64,000 bases of DNA from Tolypothrix campylonemoides VB511288 (GTDB taxonomy: Bacteria; Cyanobacteriota; Cyanobacteriia; Cyanobacteriales; Nostocaceae), in the NCBI GenBank assembly GCA_000828075.3, contig JXCB02000001.1:825670-889669 (forward strand), written 5' to 3'. A program made the translations under genes and the position numbers. This document shows positions 9,239 through 17,652 of this stretch, piece after piece; position 1 is the first letter of the stretch; every line of letters begins with the position of its first letter. The notes under the pieces are model-generated. The model ran no database searches. It saw nothing but the letters and a program-made list of their open reading frames with translations, and had not been told where the DNA came from.

Positions 9239-10168
9239 ATGTCTTCACCTGGATTGGATACATCTAACGCCCTAGTAGCTTTGTCCAACAATTTAGCTGA
9301 CACTGTAGAGCAAGTTGGGGGTGCTGTTGTTGCTGTGAACACTGGTACGCGTATTTCTCCTAGCGGTATTCACTGGCGCAATGGTATCATTGTTACTTCT
9401 GACGAATCAGTTCAGCGCTCTGACGAAATCACGGTCACTCTATCAAATGGTAGTACTGTACCTGTCACAGTTATAGGGCATGACTCTAGTACCGATGTTG
9501 CTGTCTTCAAAATAGAAAATGCAGACATCCCGGTGGCGAACATAGGCGATGCCAAAACACTAAAAGTTGGTCATCTGGTACTGGGTTTAGGAAGAAGTAG
9601 CGAAGGTGACATCCGAGCAGCTATAGGTGCAGTGAGTGTTGTCAGCGGTGCTTGGCGGAGTATGAGCGGTGGTAATATAGACCAGTTCATCCGTCCAGAC
9701 ATCACACTTTATCCTGGCTTTGCAGGTGGACCACTCGTCGATGCTGCAGGTTCTGTGGTAGGTATGAACACATCGGGGCGACGTGGGACAGCTCTAACTA
9801 TACCAGCATCTACAGTCAATCGAGTGGTTGATCAGCTGTTAGCAAAAGGACACATTGCACGCGGCTACCTAGGTTTAGGGATGCAACCTGTACGCTTACC
9901 AAAGAACCTCAAAACAGCACTCAATTTAAGTTCTGCTGGTGGAGTGATTGTCGTTAATGTAGAGCCAAACGGACCTGGTGAAAATGCTGGTGTGCTGATT
10001 GGGGATGTATTGGTCACTTTTGATAACACTCCTGTAAATGATACAGGTGATGTGTTGGCGCTTTTGAACAGTGGCGATCGCGTTGGCAAAACTATCAAAG
10101 TGCAGCTGATCCGAGCTGGTGCGTTAGTTGAGTTAGCGATAGCAATTGGCGAAAGACCGATGGTTTGA
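9239..10168 (+). CDS. Catalytically inactive HtrA/Deg-like protein with PDZ domain
   Basis: The 309-aa protein has a trypsin-like chymotrypsin fold (about residues 15-200) and a C-terminal PDZ domain (about 205-305; GYLGLGMQPV, GVIVVNVEPNGPGENAGVLIGD). Compared with Deg proteases, the His of IVTNxHVV is Glu56 (IVTSDESV) and the Ser of PGNSGGPL is Ala162 (PGFAGGPL); only Asp86 of the triad remains. It should be unable to cleave and may bind peptides or regulate the active paralogue just downstream. There is no signal peptide or membrane anchor. I chose ATG 9239 because GGAGG lies 6 nt before it; a TTG at 9212 would lie upstream of that RBS. Confidence 0.88.
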   Translation: MSSPGLDTSNALVALSNNLADTVEQVGGAVVAVNTGTRISPSGIHWRNGIIVTSDESVQRSDEITVTLSNGSTVPVTVIGHDSSTDVAVFKIENADIPVANIGDAKTLKVGHLVLGLGRSSEGDIRAAIGAVSVVSGAWRSMSGGNIDQFIRPDITLYPGFAGGPLVDAAGSVVGMNTSGRRGTALTIPASTVNRVVDQLLAKGHIARGYLGLGMQPVRLPKNLKTALNLSSAGGVIVVNVEPNGPGENAGVLIGDVLVTFDNTPVNDTGDVLALLNSGDRVGKTIKVQLIRAGALVELAIAIGERPMV

Positions 10169-10266
10169 AGAGGAGAGGGAAGGAGCAGGGAGGGAGATGA
10201 GGGGATGGTTTTTAACCTTTAGTTCTTCAAAGTAAAAAATACCAGTTTAATGCACTTCAGCGGAAT

Positions 10267-11091
10267 ATGAGTATTGCAACAATGACACGCATAACTGATG
10301 AATTGGCTACGGTGGCTGAAAATCTACGCAAAGTAACTGTAAAAGTGCAAAGTAGTTCTTATGGAGGTGGTTCTGGTGTTCTTTGGCAATCAGACGGTCT
10401 CATTATCACGAATGCTCATGTTGCTACCAACAACCGAGCAACTGTGGAACTGTGGGATGGACGGGTATTTGAAGCTGTACGTACCAATATAGACCCCACA
10501 AAAGATTTAGCTGCTCTTAAAATTGATGCGATTAACTTACCGACTGCAACTATCGGCAATTCGGATGCTTTGCGAGTGGGTGAATTCGTCTTGGCTGTGG
10601 GGAATCCTTTTGGTGATAGCGGTGCTGTGACAAGCGGGATTATCCACGCTAATCATCAACGTATGGTTATGGCTGATATTCGGCTGTTTCCTGGTAATTC
10701 TGGGGGTCCACTTGCTGACTGTTTTGGACGAGTCATTGGGATTAACACCATGATTGTAAACGGTTTGGGTGTGGCGATACCAAGCCTTGCTGTAGAAGGT
10801 TTTTTGCGTGGAAATCGTCAAAAACTTGGTGTCACTGTGCAACCTGTGCTGGTGGATGCAACCCACAAACGCACCTTAGGTTTATTGGTGTTGTCGGTTA
10901 ATTCTGGAAGTGCTGCTGAAGCTGCTGGTGTGCTTGTTGGTGATGTCCTCATTGGAGTCTCAGGACAAAATTTTACCAGCCCTAATGATTTAAGCAAGTA
11001 TCTTGAGCGTACCGACAGCAGCGAACCATTACCGTTACAGATTCTGCGTGGCGGAAGGCAATTAGTTTGTCAGGTAGCGGAGGTGGTATGA
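10267..11091 (+). CDS. HtrA/Deg-like serine protease with PDZ domain
   Basis: The 274-aa protein has a complete triad: His51 (TNAHVA), Asp80 (DPTKDLAALKI) and Ser145 (FPGNSGGPL), followed by a PDZ domain from about residue 185 (KLGVTVQPV, LVLSVNSGSAAEAAGVLVGD). It is short for a Deg protease, and no signal peptide or transmembrane anchor is visible, so it looks cytosolic, unlike HtrA/HhoA/HhoB. It follows the inactive paralogue by 98 nt and overlaps the next gene by ATGA, pointing to co-expression and translational coupling with the regulator. Confidence 0.88.
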   Translation: MSIATMTRITDELATVAENLRKVTVKVQSSSYGGGSGVLWQSDGLIITNAHVATNNRATVELWDGRVFEAVRTNIDPTKDLAALKIDAINLPTATIGNSDALRVGEFVLAVGNPFGDSGAVTSGIIHANHQRMVMADIRLFPGNSGGPLADCFGRVIGINTMIVNGLGVAIPSLAVEGFLRGNRQKLGVTVQPVLVDATHKRTLGLLVLSVNSGSAAEAAGVLVGDVLIGVSGQNFTSPNDLSKYLERTDSSEPLPLQILRGGRQLVCQVAEVV

Positions 11092-11738
11092 TACATCGGG
11101 TGTTTGTAGTTGCTGCTTCCCCAGTGGTGCGGGCTGGATTGTCAGCTGTAGTGGCAAGCAGTTCCAAACTCACAGTCGTAGGCAGTGCATCAGATTTGGA
11201 TGCACTTACAAGGGAATTTGAGCAATTACAACCCGATGTTGTGCTGCTGGATGTGAGTGGCAACTTTCAGGAATTAGTCTGGGAAAAATTGCTTTCCTCA
11301 CAACAGCAGCAAGACTCCTCTGCAATGATTGTTCTTGCAGATGTCGATAGTATAGACTTTCAAGCAGCGTTGCGTGCTGGTGTACGCGGCATATTGCCAA
11401 ATACCAGCACAGAATCAGAAATTGTCGCGGCTGTTGAGGCGATCGCTCTTGGGTTAGTGGTGCTGCATTCTGATACTATCGAGTCTCTGCTTGCTTTAAA
11501 AGAGTCGAGTGTGCGGCAAAAAGAAACGAATAACCCTGTGCAAGCACTGACACCACGAGAAATAGAAGTTTTAAATATGCTTGGTTCTGGATTGGGTAAT
11601 AAGGCGATCGCCAAGCGTTTAAATATCTCAGATCATACTGTTAAGTTTCATGTCTCATCTATTTTTCAAAAGCTGGCTGTCTCGACACGTACAGAGGCTG
11701 TTGCTGTTGGTGTAAGACTCGGTTTGATTATGCTGTGA
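11088..11738 (+). CDS. NarL/FixJ-type regulator with atypical receiver and LuxR HTH
   Basis: The 216-aa protein has a receiver-like domain (residues 1 to about 118) and a LuxR-type HTH (about 150-216; ALTPREIEVLNMLGSGLGNK, ISDHTVKFHVSSIFQKL). The phospho-acceptor Asp is present (VVLLDVSG). The acidic pocket is not: VVAASPVV replaces the usual DDH, and the conserved Lys is Asn (GILPNTS), so normal phosphorylation is doubtful. I chose ATG 11088, which overlaps the protease stop (ATGA) and has GGAGGT just upstream. It likely regulates the protease pair or responds to it. Confidence 0.88.
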   Translation: MIHRVFVVAASPVVRAGLSAVVASSSKLTVVGSASDLDALTREFEQLQPDVVLLDVSGNFQELVWEKLLSSQQQQDSSAMIVLADVDSIDFQAALRAGVRGILPNTSTESEIVAAVEAIALGLVVLHSDTIESLLALKESSVRQKETNNPVQALTPREIEVLNMLGSGLGNKAIAKRLNISDHTVKFHVSSIFQKLAVSTRTEAVAVGVRLGLIML

Positions 11739-11970
11739 GACTACTTTAATCCCAACTTGAGCCAAGAAAACACTTGCCCAACTGTCAAACGCAACGCCTG
11801 AAAATTCTGGGACTGGCACTTTTGGATAAAAAATCAACACATACTTCTTAAGACATATGTTAATCCCTGTTACTTATGTCTTAAGAGGTATTTTCATCAT
11901 ATTTATTATTAACATAAGGTTAAAAATACTTCGGTTTTCATGCAGAAGAGTTCATTTTTGAAAGTTGTGG

Positions 11971-12186
11971 ATGAGGAGTGCCATAGAGCCCAAAGTTGGA
12001 GATAAAGTGCTGATTCTACGTCCAGCATACGTAGCTGGACGAGTTGGGATAATCTCTGCCAAAGAAGTACTATCAGGAGGTCACCCCAGCGTCCGCTGGC
12101 TGATTCAGGTAGGTTCAGAAGACATTGTGGTGTCTTTGAACCCAAAAGAATTTGAGGTAGTCAAGGATGATTTTGAGAAACTTTAG
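11971..12186 (+). CDS. Small conserved hypothetical protein, SH3/KOW-like
   Basis: The 71-aa protein begins MRSAIEPKVGDKVLILRP and continues YVAGRVGIISAKEVLSGG... RWLIQV. The pattern of Gly-rich beta turns (VGDKVxIL...GRVGII) resembles small SH3-like beta barrels. I know similar short cyanobacterial proteins but no assigned role. Its end overlaps the end of the opposite-strand gene by 4 nt. ATG 11971 is preferred to the TTG two codons earlier. Confidence 0.7.
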   Translation: MRSAIEPKVGDKVLILRPAYVAGRVGIISAKEVLSGGHPSVRWLIQVGSEDIVVSLNPKEFEVVKDDFEKL

Positions 12187-12455
12187 CTTATGTCTTTAGT
12201 TATGTCTGATGATCCGTTGCCAATTCCCAATTCTTTTTTGCTGCGTTTGAGCTGTTTCCAAAGTGCCTTAATCTTGTCATAAGCTTCTTGTGGTGCTAAT
12301 TTCCCTGATGTTTCTAAACAAGTGATATAGCTCACCTTCTGAGAAAATTCTTGGAGATTAGCGTTAAATACTAGATTTTCTGGCTTTATTTGACCGTAGT
12401 AGCGAGCCTGAGGGTAGAGAAGTTTTTCCTTGTCTCTTTGATTAGAGTTTTCCAT
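12183..12455 (-). CDS. DUF7219-like small cyanobacterial protein
   Basis: The 90-aa protein has the pattern LLYPQARYYGQIKPENLVFN... FSQKVSYITCLETSGKLAPQEAYDKIKALWKQLKRSKKEL. It is recognisable as a conserved cyanobacterial family with no known function. It is hydrophilic and mostly helical, with no membrane segment. A strong RBS (AGGAGGT, 6 nt from the ATG) supports the start. It converges with the small gene at 11971, overlapping by 4 nt at the stops. Confidence 0.8.
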   Translation of the reverse strand: MENSNQRDKEKLLYPQARYYGQIKPENLVFNANLQEFSQKVSYITCLETSGKLAPQEAYDKIKALWKQLKRSKKELGIGNGSSDITKDIS

Positions 12456-13185
12456 GAATCTACCTCCTATTTATAATTTACTTTAATTGTATTTAATTTT
12501 AATTTAACTTATGTAAATTTTGTAACAATTTAAAACGGTAATTATTACGTTGCATCTTCCTAAAAACATATAATTACCTACTTTTTAGGTAAAACTATGA
12601 AAAATCAGAGCGACAGATAATTTCTTCTCTACATCTTGTTTTCATTAATCTGTCTTGTAAATTAACCATTTGTGTATAAGCTTTTCCGATTATTTCACCA
12701 CAAATTCGTTTCTTAACCTAAACTTAATAAAAAAATACACTAAATCGGCAGATTAACCGTATTTTTAAAGGCTCATAAAACTATAACATGGCAGCGTTAA
12801 AGACAATCTAGCTACCTTCAGCTTGTTTCCACCCAAGGCGCTGGTCCATGCTTGGGATATCTTGGCTCGTCCATCTGTGGTTTTTTCTCCTAAAATTGAC
12901 TTTTGCACTCTTGTTTAATAGACTTCTTGCAAAAGTATTTTTCTTAGTGTTCTTCTTTGCGACGCCAGAGCCGGCACGAGGGAAACCGCTTCGGGTATGC
13001 CTATGGCTAACGCCACGGCTATCGCCGAACGGCACACCTTCGGTGAACGCCAGAGTCGGCACGAGGGAAACGCTCCTGCAGCGCTGCCTCGCCTTTGCGC
13101 GAGACAAAATAATATTTATGCAATCTTGTCTAATGCCTCAAGCTGAGAAAATGGTAATGGCAACTGCTTTCAGTGATACCCAATC
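12456..13185. other. Long intergenic region, AT-rich, with a dispersed-repeat cluster
   Basis: 12456-12800 is strongly AT-rich with no coding pattern and carries the promoter of the small - strand gene. 12862-12921 (CCATCTGTGGTTTTTT... GACTTTTGCACTCTTGTTT) matches an element end at 62461-62512. 12961-13095 is a patch of short palindromic repeats (CTTCGGGTATGCCTATGGCT, CCTTCGGTGAACGCCAGAG) shared with 8868-9035. The fni promoter should lie in the last 90 bases. Confidence 0.65.
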
Positions 13186-14229
13186 ATGAATCCTACAACT
13201 CCAGCAGCAACCCAATCGCGCAAAGCCGACCATATCCGCATCTGTTTAGAAGAAGATGTACAATTCCAGCAAACCACGAATGGACTAGAACGCTATCGTT
13301 TCACCCATTGTTGCTTACCCGAACTCAACCTTGATGAGATTGACATCAGTACTACCTTCTTAGGGAAACAACTAGGCGCACCACTGCTCATTTCTTCTAT
13401 GACAGGAGGAACCGAACAAGCGGGAATCATTAACCATCGTTTAGCTGAAGTTGCTCAGCATTATAAAATAGCGATGGGTGTTGGTTCCCAGCGTGTGGCG
13501 GTGGAAAAACCTCAAGTTGCTGATACCTTTGCCGTTCGCAAGTACGCCCCTGATGTTCTATTGTTTGCCAATTTGGGTGCAGTCCAACTGAACTACAGTT
13601 ATGGTTTGGATCAGTGTTTGCAAATCATTGATATCCTAGAAGCTGATGCCTTGATTTTGCACCTCAACCCGCTACAAGAATGTATTCAACCTAAAGGTGA
13701 TAAAAATTTTAAAGGATTGCTTGACAAAATAAATGTTTTATGCTGCAAAATACCAGTACCCGTAATTGCTAAAGAAGTGGGCAATGGGATCTCCTCGGCA
13801 ATGGCAGAGAAACTCATTGCTGCTGGAGTCAAGGCGATTGACGTAGCTGGTGCTGGTGGCACATCTTGGGCAAAAGTGGAAAGCGAACGGGCAGAAAATT
13901 CTTTGCAACGCCGTCTGGGAAGCACATTTGCAGACTGGGGTTTGCCAACGGCGGAGTGTATTACTAGTATTCGTGCGATCGCTGCTGATGTACCTTTGAT
14001 AGCCTCGGGCGGATTACGTCATGGATTGGACATAGCAAAAGCGTTGGCACTGGGAGCAGATATTGCTGGGTTAGCAATGCCTTTTCTGCAAGCTGCTGCT
14101 GTTTCAGAAGCGGCTGTTTCGGACTTAGCTGAGGTGTTAATTGCCGAAATCACGACTGTGCTATTTTGCACTGGTAACGCTACACTAGAACAACTGAAGT
14201 GTTCCAAAAGTTTACAAGAAATAAAATAA
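13186..14229 (+). CDS. fni: Type 2 isopentenyl-diphosphate delta-isomerase
   Basis: The 347-aa protein matches the FMN-dependent IDI-2 family. It has [16 protein letters not shown] at the N-terminus, [31 protein letters not shown], and the FMN phosphate-binding loops [13 protein letters not shown] and [13 protein letters not shown]. It interconverts IPP and DMAPP using reduced FMN and Mg, supplying carotenoid, phytol and quinone synthesis at the end of the MEP pathway. Length is typical. It is apparently a single-gene unit, followed by a heptamer repeat before sppA. Confidence 0.95.
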   Translation: MNPTTPAATQSRKADHIRICLEEDVQFQQTTNGLERYRFTHCCLPELNLDEIDISTTFLGKQLGAPLLISSMTGGTEQAGIINHRLAEVAQHYKIAMGVGSQRVAVEKPQVADTFAVRKYAPDVLLFANLGAVQLNYSYGLDQCLQIIDILEADALILHLNPLQECIQPKGDKNFKGLLDKINVLCCKIPVPVIAKEVGNGISSAMAEKLIAAGVKAIDVAGAGGTSWAKVESERAENSLQRRLGSTFADWGLPTAECITSIRAIAADVPLIASGGLRHGLDIAKALALGADIAGLAMPFLQAAAVSEAAVSDLAEVLIAEITTVLFCTGNATLEQLKCSKSLQEIK

Positions 14230-14350
14230 TAATAAGAACTTTTAGTTTTTAGGTTGTTGGGTGATAGATGTGAACAATTGAACTTAAGAGAGTGGAATTT
14301 TTAAAAAGATACAGCGTGAAGCCATTAGTTCTCAATTCCTAAGTCTGAGC

Positions 14351-14418
14351 ACTAATAACTAATGACTAATGACTAATGACTAATAACTAATGACTAATGA
14401 CTAATGACTAATGACTAA
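14351..14418 (+). repeat. Heptamer STRR (TAATGAC)n
   Basis: About nine units of ACTAATG/ACTAATA in tandem lie just before the sppA start codon. These heptameric short tandem repeats are typical of Nostocales intergenic DNA. The tract ends only 8 nt before the ATG, so it forms most of the local 5' leader. Confidence 0.9.
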
Positions 14419-14426
14419 CAACAAAT

Positions 14427-16262
14427 ATGCGTAATTTTCTCAAACAAACTTTTGCCAGCTTACTCGGAAGCCTACTGGGGCTGTTCATTTTCTCCGGTGT
14501 GGGAACGACTGGACTATTGTTGCTAATATTTGCAGCAGCTTCATCCAAAGATACGGGTCCTGTTGTCAAAGATAAGTCAGTGTTAGTTTTTGACTTGTCA
14601 ACAAACATCACTGATGGAGAGCCAAGTTCTAGCGAATTTCTTGAGAACGTATTATCAGCAGACGATAATAAAAGGATGTCACTCCGCACTGTCTTGAACA
14701 CGCTAGAAAAAGCCGAACGTGACAAACGAATTGTGGGAATATATTTAGATGCTAGCCGCGCGACAGAAGGTATAAGCACTGGCTTTGCCACTCTTAAGGA
14801 AGTTCGTCAGGCGTTGGAGAAGTGCCGCGCTGCTGGGAAAAAGATTGTGGCATATGGCATGGATTGGGGGGAAAGAGAATATTATTTAAGTTCGGTAGCT
14901 GATAATATTGTTGTTAATCCGTTAGGAGCAATAGAAATTAACGGTTTTAGCACGCAACCGTTATTTCTTGCAGGAGCATTACAGAAGTACGGTATTGGGG
15001 TTCAAGTCGTACGAGTTGGCAAGTTTAAAGGAGCAGTTGAACCGTATTTACTTACAAAGCTGAGTCCAGAAAACCGTGCACAAACTCAGCAACTGTTGAA
15101 TGATGTTTGGGGTGAGTGGCGCGCTACGGTAGGAGCAAGTCGCAAAATGAACCCACAACAATTGCAGGCGATCGCCGATAAACAGGCTTTGTTGTTGGCA
15201 GATCAAGCTAAAAGCAATCGCTTGGTGGATAAGGTCGGGTATTTCGATCAGGTGGTTGCTGAACTCAAGGAGTTAACCAACAGCGACAAGGAAGATAAAA
15301 CATTTCGTCAAATCAGCCTCAGGGAGTATGCAGCAGTTCCTGGCAAGTCTTTTGGTGTAGAACGCGACTCCAAAAATAAAATTGCAGTAGTTTATGCAGA
15401 AGGTGAGATTGTCGAGGGTCTAGGAGATGGTGGAGATGTAGGAGGCGATCGCTTTGCCAAAATCTTCCGGCGACTGCGACAGGACAAAGATGTTAAGGCT
15501 GTCGTCTTGCGGATCAACAGCCCAGGTGGTAGCGTCACGGGTTCTGAACAAATGCAACGGGAAGTCCGGCTGACGAATCAGGAAAAACCAGTTGTGGTAT
15601 CGATGGGTAATGTCGCCGCCTCTGGTGGCTACTGGATTGCAACAGACTCCAGACGCATTTTTGCTGAACCAAACACAATTACAGGTTCCATAGGTGTATT
15701 TGGACTACTCATAAATGCCCAAAAGCTAGCCAATAACAACGGTATCACCTGGGATTCGGTGAAAACAGCCCGCTATGCTGATAATCAAACAGTTGCTCGC
15801 CCCAAATCGCCGGAAGAATTGGCAATATACCAGCGCAGTGTTAACCGCATCTACAGTCTATTTTTGAATAAAGTAGCACAAGGTCGTAAACTCCCACAGC
15901 AAAAAGTGGCTGAAATTGCTCAAGGACGAGTTTGGTCCGGTGCAGCGGCGAAGCAAATAGGTTTGGTGGATGAAATTGGCGGTTTGGATGCTGCTATTAA
16001 ATACGCCTCTGTTGCGGCGAATCTGGGAGAAAATTGGGAATTACAGGAACATCCCAGAGGAGGCACCCTTACAGAACGCCTGTTTGGACAAGTCACTGAA
16101 GAAGCGCGAACTGCTTTAGGAGTGGATAAAGCGCAGATCAAAGCACCAGACCCGTTGATGGCTGAATTCCAAAAACTGCAACAGGAATTAGCAATATTGC
16201 AAAAGATGAACGACCCACAGGGTATGTATGTTCGCTTACCCTTTAACTTACGGATTGAGTGA
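14427..16262 (+). CDS. sppA: Signal peptide peptidase SppA, 67K type
   Basis: The 611-aa membrane-bound serine protease has two tandem S49 domains, as in E. coli SppA. An N-terminal transmembrane helix (about 8-40) is followed by the first domain with the general-base Lys201 (VGKFKGAVEPY) and the second with nucleophile Ser399 (NVAASGGYWIA). The NSPGGSVTGSEQM loop and TGSIGVFG are also present. It degrades cleaved signal peptides in the membrane; cyanobacterial SppA1 has also been linked to thylakoid antenna turnover. Length is typical and both catalytic residues are intact. Confidence 0.95.
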   Translation: MRNFLKQTFASLLGSLLGLFIFSGVGTTGLLLLIFAAASSKDTGPVVKDKSVLVFDLSTNITDGEPSSSEFLENVLSADDNKRMSLRTVLNTLEKAERDKRIVGIYLDASRATEGISTGFATLKEVRQALEKCRAAGKKIVAYGMDWGEREYYLSSVADNIVVNPLGAIEINGFSTQPLFLAGALQKYGIGVQVVRVGKFKGAVEPYLLTKLSPENRAQTQQLLNDVWGEWRATVGASRKMNPQQLQAIADKQALLLADQAKSNRLVDKVGYFDQVVAELKELTNSDKEDKTFRQISLREYAAVPGKSFGVERDSKNKIAVVYAEGEIVEGLGDGGDVGGDRFAKIFRRLRQDKDVKAVVLRINSPGGSVTGSEQMQREVRLTNQEKPVVVSMGNVAASGGYWIATDSRRIFAEPNTITGSIGVFGLLINAQKLANNNGITWDSVKTARYADNQTVARPKSPEELAIYQRSVNRIYSLFLNKVAQGRKLPQQKVAEIAQGRVWSGAAAKQIGLVDEIGGLDAAIKYASVAANLGENWELQEHPRGGTLTERLFGQVTEEARTALGVDKAQIKAPDPLMAEFQKLQQELAILQKMNDPQGMYVRLPFNLRIE

Positions 16263-16310
16263 TATGTAGAGAGTCGAGGGCAACACAACAAAGCAAAAAG
16301 GAGGAATTTT

Positions 16311-16368
16311 CTCCCTCCCTTCCTCCCTTCCTCCCTCACTCCCTCACTCCCTCACTCCCTCACCTCTC
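16311..16368. repeat. CCCTCACT octamer/purine-pyrimidine tract
   Basis: C- and T-rich tandem repeat (CTCCCTCCCTTCC then CTCCCTCA units) just after sppA. It is the reverse complement of the GGGAGTGA tracts at 38976-39046 and 60202-60329. Confidence 0.85.
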
Positions 16369-16449
16369 CATAAAAAACGAACACCCAGCTGACAAGAGCC
16401 GCGTGGATGTGTAAAGTAGTTGTGGACTACTTACCATGCACAACAATTT

Positions 16450-16701
16450 ATGCAACTGCCTAAAGACGTAAAAACTAGACGCCTTTTGCTTCTCGTTGTT
16501 TCCTGTAGTTTAGCTGGTGTGATTGTAGGAGGCACCACAAGTTGGGCAGAGAGCAATTCGTGTTTGCAAGCCAGTACAGTGACGAGTGAATGTCTGACCC
16601 AAGACCAAACGAGTAGAACTATAGAGGGAATGAGTACCGGTTTGATAGTTGGGGCTGGGGCGGCTTTTGGTGCAGCATGGCAACATCGGCATGAAGAGTG
16701 A
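16450..16701 (+). CDS. Small exported or membrane hypothetical protein
   Basis: The 83-aa protein begins MQLPKDVKTRR, followed by a hydrophobic stretch (LLLLVVSCSLAGVIVGG) ending in TSWAES, which reads as a signal peptide or anchor. A second glycine/alanine-rich hydrophobic segment (STGLIVGAGAAFGAAW) near the C-terminus may be a membrane hairpin. Two Cys residues lie between the segments. I do not recognise a family. ATG 16450 is preferred over a TTG ten codons upstream. Its stop sits inside the hairpin element at 16698-16742. Confidence 0.6.
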   Translation: MQLPKDVKTRRLLLLVVSCSLAGVIVGGTTSWAESNSCLQASTVTSECLTQDQTSRTIEGMSTGLIVGAGAAFGAAWQHRHEE

Positions 16702-16742
16702 CACTCCCACGGCTTGAAGCCATGGGATTCTTGGTTCATCCA
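16698..16742 (+). repeat. Hairpin resembling IS200/IS605 right-end sequence
   Basis: TGACACTCCCACGGCTTGAAGCCATGGGATTCTTGGTTCATCC forms an imperfect hairpin (CCCACGGCTT/AAGCCATGGG). A diverged copy is at 37419-37486. Sequences of this form often sit at the 3' end of TnpB-carrying elements in cyanobacteria. No tnpB is adjacent here, so this would be an orphan end. The assignment is inference. Confidence 0.45.
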
Positions 16743-16753
16743 CTTGAAGCAAA

Positions 16754-17122
16754 TTAGATGCGTTTACCCTGGCGCTGAATATTGGCATCTTTTAATTCCA
16801 AGTCTTTGCGTAGCTTCTCGTTTTCTTTTGCTAGCTGATTAATGAATACTTGGTCAATCAGGTCGATGTTAGCGGTGGTATAGACGTTGACGCCGCGCTG
16901 TTGAGGTGGTTTCTCGTGATATCGGCTTACGTACAACTGCTCTAACTTGCGCCCGACGTCTAACAGCTTAGACTGAGTGCAGTCTAACTGTAACTGCTGA
17001 CACCTTTCACTAATAGTGATGCGAGGAGCTACAGTACTTACTTCTGCATAGGATTTTTCGGCTACAAAAGCTGATGTACAGGTCATAAGTAAAGTTGCAA
17101 ATATCACAATGACGGTTTTCAT
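16754..17122 (-). CDS. Exported coiled-coil hypothetical protein
   Basis: The 122-aa protein has an N-terminal signal peptide (MKTVIVIFATLLMTCTSAFVA, cleavage likely after ...SYA). A middle segment has two Cys (ERCQQLQLDC) and a C-terminal heptad-rich coiled coil runs from QLAKENEKLRKDLEL to the end. It is probably periplasmic or lumenal. I do not recognise a family. It stands alone on the - strand facing the small gene at 16450. Confidence 0.65.
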   Translation of the reverse strand: MKTVIVIFATLLMTCTSAFVAEKSYAEVSTVAPRITISERCQQLQLDCTQSKLLDVGRKLEQLYVSRYHEKPPQQRGVNVYTTANIDLIDQVFINQLAKENEKLRKDLELKDANIQRQGKRI

Positions 17123-17193
17123 ATCTCAGTGCAATGAGAAAACTTATTTCATCACCTACTGTAACTTAGGAAAGCAGCATAGCAATCCTCCGC

Positions 17194-17271
17194 AGATCCC
17201 CGACTTCTTAAAGAAGTCGGGGATCTTGTTTCAGCCACAGATCCCCGACTTCTCAGAGAAGTCGGGGGTCT
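17194..17271. repeat. Two tandem copies of the AGATCCCCGACTTCT hairpin
   Basis: The first copy (17194-17226) is a perfect 16-bp stem with a 1-nt loop (AGATCCCCGACTTCTT/AAGAAGTCGGGGATCT). The second (17239-17271) is the same with one mismatch. The unit spacing is 45 bp, and each copy is followed by TGTTTC. This GATCCCCGACTT palindrome is a widespread dispersed repeat in Nostocales. The second copy lies at the end of the IS110-like fragment. Confidence 0.9.
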
Positions 17272-17431
17272 TGTTTCTCACGTAATATTTATGCTGATAG
17301 TAGTCGATACCAGGGTCGCCATACTGATCACGAGTCGTCCAGATTCGGTACAATAAGCGTGCTAGCTTGTGCGCGGTAGCCGTAATCGCTTTGGGGACAC
17401 CTTTATTAACTAAAAGACTATTAGGGCTATA
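17270..17431 (-). pseudogene. IS110-family transposase C-terminal fragment
   Basis: The translated - strand shows KGVPKAITATAHKLARLLYR, then IWTTRDQYGDPGIDYYQHKY. This is the C-terminal tail of IS110-type (DEDD) transposases with the conserved AITATAHKLAR segment. Nothing upstream matches. The remnant is cut at its 3' end by the hairpin repeat. It cannot be functional. Confidence 0.65.
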
Positions 17432-17652
17432 TTGACCAAGAAAGAACTCAGGAGTCAGAATCATTCGTCAGAATATTAAATGTGTTTTCTCGTGACGAAT
17501 TAAGAGTTCTGGTTCCTAAGTATTGGTAGGCGTGCTCCCGGATTGATCCGTGGAGAAAAAGAAAATTTTTCCATTCTTAAATCCCCCGGATGGAATCCGT
17601 GGGGATATTCCTAGCTGCGGTTCTGTGTTCTGCGTTCTTTTTAAAACATTTT

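Noticed and set aside
12808-13107. Overlapping frames on both strands upstream of fni
   Set aside because: They translate the dispersed palindromic repeats; no protein family and no RBS.
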